From contig NZ_JAEDXU010000016.1 in assembly GCF_017830045.1 (NCBI RefSeq), forward strand, positions 1-64,000: a stretch of DNA of 64,000 bases, read 5' to 3'. A model generated the notes under the pieces. That model did not search any database. It was given only the letters and a program-made list of their open reading frames with translations, and was not told the DNA's origin. Positions 61,298 through 64,000 of the stretch are shown here, one piece after another. How positions within the stretch are numbered: the stretch's first letter is position 1; each line of letters opens with the position of its first letter. The DNA is from Enterococcus larvae (GTDB taxonomy: Bacteria; Bacillota; Bacilli; Lactobacillales; Enterococcaceae). The position numbers and the translations under genes are program-made.

Positions 61298-62280
61298 TGC
61301 GGTCGATTTCTTATCTTGATGCAGTCAATGAAGCGTTGGATGAAGCACTAAAATCTGATCCTAAGGTATTTCTTCTGGGAGAGGATATTGGCGTTTACGG
61401 TGGAGGTTTCGGAGCCACACATGGTTTACAGAAAAAATATGGTACTGAACGAGTAAGAGAGACACCGATTTCTGAAAGTGCGATTGCTGGAGCTGCTGTT
61501 GGTGCGGCAATGACTGGAATGCGTCCGGTCATGGAGCTTCAATTTTCTGATTTCATTACTGTAGCGATGGATCAGCTGGTCAATCAAGCTGCGAAGATCC
61601 ATTATATGTATGGCGGTAAAGCTAGTGTTCCGATGGTCATGCGAACAGCGGCCGGGTCAGGTACAGGAGCTGCTGCTCAGCACTCTCAAAGTCTGGAAAA
61701 CTGGATGGCTCATATTCCGGGACTAAAGGTGATTCAGCCCTCTAATGCCTATGATGCAAAGGGATTGCTTCATGCTGCGATTGAGGATGAAAATCCAGTG
61801 ATGTTTTATGAACATAAACTACTTTATAAAACAGAAATGGATGTACCAGCTTCTAAATACACATTACCGATCGGCAAAGCAGATGTGAAACGAGAAGGAA
61901 ATGATATAACGATAGTAGCTACTGGTATTATGGTAAAGAAAGCACTTGATGCAGCAGCTATTTTAGCTGAGGAAGATATCAGCCTTGAGGTTGTTGACCC
62001 AAGGACATTGGTACCTTTAGATAAGGAAACGATCCTATCCTCTGCCTCGAAAACGAAACGTGTGGTGGTAGCAACTGAAGCTGTGAAGAACAGCGGATTC
62101 AGTGCGGAGCTTACAGCTGTGATCGCTGAATCGCAAATCAGCCAACAGCTGCTTCATCCGATTGTCCGTTTGGGTGGAGAATTTGTTCCTATGCCGGCGC
62201 AGCGAGTTCTTGAAGAACAGGCGACGCCTCAAGTTGAAACCATCGTACAAGCTGTGAAACAAATGATGAAAGAGGGATAA
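61294..62280 (+). CDS. 2-oxoacid dehydrogenase E1 beta (acetoin/pyruvate type)
   Basis: 328 residues from the ATG at 61294, which overlaps the E1 alpha stop by 4 bases; AAGGAGG lies 7 bases upstream. Family features: VFLLGEDIGVYGGGFGATHG, ETPISESAIAGAAVGAAMTG, QLVNQAAKIHYMYGG and, in the C-terminal transketolase domain, DPRTLVPLDKETILSS. Together with the alpha subunit it forms the E1 component. The following gene is a SorC-type regulator, so the three genes form an operon. Confidence 0.92.
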   Translation: MMRSISYLDAVNEALDEALKSDPKVFLLGEDIGVYGGGFGATHGLQKKYGTERVRETPISESAIAGAAVGAAMTGMRPVMELQFSDFITVAMDQLVNQAAKIHYMYGGKASVPMVMRTAAGSGTGAAAQHSQSLENWMAHIPGLKVIQPSNAYDAKGLLHAAIEDENPVMFYEHKLLYKTEMDVPASKYTLPIGKADVKREGNDITIVATGIMVKKALDAAAILAEEDISLEVVDPRTLVPLDKETILSSASKTKRVVVATEAVKNSGFSAELTAVIAESQISQQLLHPIVRLGGEFVPMPAQRVLEEQATPQVETIVQAVKQMMKEG

Positions 62281-62281
62281 C

Positions 62282-63229
62282 ATGAGAATCAGTGAAGATC
62301 GTCGGAAGTTATTGAAGGTAGTGACCCTGTATTATGATGCAGGGTTGACACAGGCGGAAATTGCTAGAAAAATGTCTATTTCCCGTCCGGTGATTTCCAA
62401 GATGCTTCAACAAGCAAAAGAAGAAGGTATTGTAAAAGTGTCTATTCATGATGATTCTGCTTATGCGGTCAAACTCAGTCTCGAACTGGCTGACCGCTAT
62501 CAGCTGGATGAAGTGATTGTTGTTCCTGATAACGGTTACAGTCCGGAATTAAAAATAAAAAGAAAAGTCAGTGAAGCAGCGGCAGATTATCTAGGCAGTA
62601 TTTTGGAGCCAGAGATGTCCATTGGCTTATCTTGGGGAACTACCTTGGCAGATGTGATCGATGCACTGCCATTTTACTCGTTTCCGATGATCGATGTTTG
62701 TCCTTTCGTTGGAGGAGTATCCAGTGAACATCTTTATTACGACACCAACCATCTGGCCTTTCGTTTGTCTGAAAAACTGAATAGTCGCTGTCAGTATGCC
62801 TATTTTCCTGCTTTGGCGGAAAGTACGGAGCTGGCAGATGTGTTGAATCAGAGCAATATGCTTCAAAAGGCAATGAACCATGCAATGAAGGTGGATCTGG
62901 CAATCATTGGTGTGGGAAATCCTACAAAGCATTCAACTTGGAATGAATTGGGGTATTTTGATGAGCAGAATATGCTGGATATCAAGCAGGATGAAATCAG
63001 AGGAGATGCAGTAGCTTCATTATTTGACAAAAATGGTCAAACAGTGAACAATACTATTAGTAGACGGATGCTGGGCATAAAGGTCGAAGATTTGGCGGAT
63101 ATACCTCAGGTAATGGTAATCGGCAGCGGAAAAGAGAAAGCGGAAAGTATTCATCCGTTGTTGATTGGAAATTACTGCTCAATATTGGTGACCGACCAAA
63201 TCGCCGCAGAGGCATTACTGACTATGTAA
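62282..63229 (+). CDS. SorC/DeoR-family sugar-sensing transcriptional regulator
   Basis: 315 residues. N-terminal helix-turn-helix (about 14-55: LTQAEIARKMSISRPVISKM) and a C-terminal sugar-binding domain of SorC type (about 58-312: GLSWGTTLADVIDALPFY, IIGVGNPTKHSTWNE, LGIKVEDLADIPQVMVIGSG). Members bind sugar phosphates or related effectors. It starts 1 base after the E1 beta stop and has AAAGAGGGA upstream, so it is co-transcribed and probably controls the E1 genes, perhaps through the TGTTTACA repeats. Confidence 0.9.
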   Translation: MRISEDRRKLLKVVTLYYDAGLTQAEIARKMSISRPVISKMLQQAKEEGIVKVSIHDDSAYAVKLSLELADRYQLDEVIVVPDNGYSPELKIKRKVSEAAADYLGSILEPEMSIGLSWGTTLADVIDALPFYSFPMIDVCPFVGGVSSEHLYYDTNHLAFRLSEKLNSRCQYAYFPALAESTELADVLNQSNMLQKAMNHAMKVDLAIIGVGNPTKHSTWNELGYFDEQNMLDIKQDEIRGDAVASLFDKNGQTVNNTISRRMLGIKVEDLADIPQVMVIGSGKEKAESIHPLLIGNYCSILVTDQIAAEALLTM

Positions 63230-63493
63230 TGTTGAGGTAGATGAAGAGAACTTGAAATCCAATAAAAAGTACACTACAATGTATCAGTATGAAAAATGAT
63301 CAGCTGCCAATGTTTCAATAGGCTGATTAAGCTGTGAGCTTGAGTAAACAGTGTGTTCTTAAGCGAATTTGTCATGTGTGCTGTTGGACTTGAAATAAGG
63401 CGACGAGCATTCGTAAAATAGAAAAACATAAGTGAAAAGGAACAAAGTAAAGCTTGTTTCGATTCATCAGTAGTAAAAAGGAGGCTCATCATA
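63230..63493. other. Gap without genes before the DUF1934 gene
   Basis: 264 bp. I see no gene; TACAAT near 63275 and AAAAGGAGGCTCATCATA before the start are the only signals, the latter being the ribosome binding site of the next gene. Confidence 0.35.
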
Positions 63494-63928
63494 ATGGATT
63501 TGACGCAAGGAACAGATATTTCTATTCAATTGAAAACAGAAGTAAAGCAGGGTGGAGAAAAAAAGGATTTCTTTTTTGATTTGACAGGTCAAATTGTAAA
63601 AATCGGAGATACCCTTTATATCCGATATAAAGAAGAGCTGGAAGATGGACAAGAAACTCCTGTAACGATCAAGGTCGAACCAGATGGAAAAATCCAGTTG
63701 ATTCGTTCCGGAGAGCTGCGGATGCGTTTGAAGTTTGGTTATCGTGAACGGTTGGAAACTACATATCGAACCCCTTATGGACTTTTTGAAATCACTACAT
63801 TCACACATAATTTGAGATTCAGTTTGAAGGATCAGCCCGTTTCTGGATCGATCGTTATTGACTATGACTTGTACTCTCAAAGTGAAAGAGTTGGGGAATA
63901 CCATTTAGAGTTAGAATTTACTGCGTAA
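63494..63928 (+). CDS. DUF1934 beta-barrel protein
   Basis: 144 residues, strand-rich throughout, of the DUF1934 (YwiB-like) calycin family. RYKEELEDGQETPVTIKV and RMRLKFGYRERLETTYRTPY are family features. The function is unknown. AAAAGGAGGCTCATCATA precedes the start. In enterococci this gene is usually followed by rpoE (RNA polymerase delta), which would lie just beyond the window. Confidence 0.88.
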   Translation: MDLTQGTDISIQLKTEVKQGGEKKDFFFDLTGQIVKIGDTLYIRYKEELEDGQETPVTIKVEPDGKIQLIRSGELRMRLKFGYRERLETTYRTPYGLFEITTFTHNLRFSLKDQPVSGSIVIDYDLYSQSERVGEYHLELEFTA

Positions 63929-64000
63929 TTGTGAAAGAATCAATTGCTTTTTCTGGTGTGATTTTGTATGATAAAGTGTAGACTGTGAAAGGACGTGTAC

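Overview
The window reads as chromosome of a low-GC, Gram-positive lactic acid bacterium, most likely an Enterococcus. The main pointers are a RexB/RexA (AddB/AddA) pair, a Phe T-box ahead of pheS-pheT, glutamate racemase followed by a fused RNase PH/RdgB protein and a YfcE-type phosphodiesterase, a CbpB-like CBS protein, the acetyl-branch lysine enzymes DapH and N-acetyldiaminopimelate deacetylase, an HD-domain dNTPase resembling E. faecalis EF1143, and a DUF1934 gene at the right edge. I name no species. Starts were placed by Shine-Dalgarno spacing, and several use TTG or GTG.

Layout. 0-9 kb: small enzymes (VOC, SRPBCC), an SPFH membrane protein with a 58-codon Arc-like gene behind it, a stand-alone B3/B4-domain protein, a secreted leucine-rich-repeat protein, and a DUF454-ABC-ABC operon. 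9-13.3 kb: a beta-glucoside module (PTS EIIC, GH1 6-phospho-beta-glucosidase, divergent RpiR regulator). 13.3-19.6 kb: an accessory patch with a macro-domain protein, a candidate structured non-coding RNA, a DUF4145/HEPN-like protein, several small orphan proteins, an ADP-ribosylglycohydrolase, and a membrane-anchored protein with a Q/N/Y/D/S-rich tail. 19.9-45 kb: mostly housekeeping (signal peptidase I, AddBA, HxlR regulator, T-box-pheS-pheT, a polar amino acid ABC transporter, murI-rph/rdgB-yfcE, cbpB, dapH and its deacetylase, MscS channel, ilvE). 45-49 kb: small metabolic and detoxification genes. 49-56 kb: a catabolic operon (EIIA, EIIB, UlaA-type EIIC, SIS isomerase, DapA-family lyase, KDPG-type aldolase) ending in its own PRD/EIIB/EIIA regulator. 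56-64 kb: HAD phosphatase, HD dNTPase, LipL-like octanoyltransferase, zinc-ribbon protein, an E1 alpha/E1 beta pair with a SorC-type regulator, and DUF1934.

The most striking structure is non-coding. First, a modular repeat of about 107 bp (here family A) occurs at four loci (about 10.6, 30.2, 36.1 and 50.0 kb), in one to five tandem units, always in the sense of the downstream gene and always ending in that gene's ribosome binding site. Each unit has two stem-loops around a conserved GGACATCGGACC core; some units have different but still self-complementary stems, so RNA structure appears to be conserved. Second, 14380-14640 has a perfect -10 box, three consecutive stem-closed modules (the first shaped like a tRNA) with unrelated closing-stem sequences, and a strong hairpin, directly upstream of the DUF4145/HEPN-like gene; the layout recalls a type III toxin-antitoxin locus but the protein does not look like a known type III toxin. 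Third, another interspersed repeat (family B) supplies hairpin terminators at gene ends.
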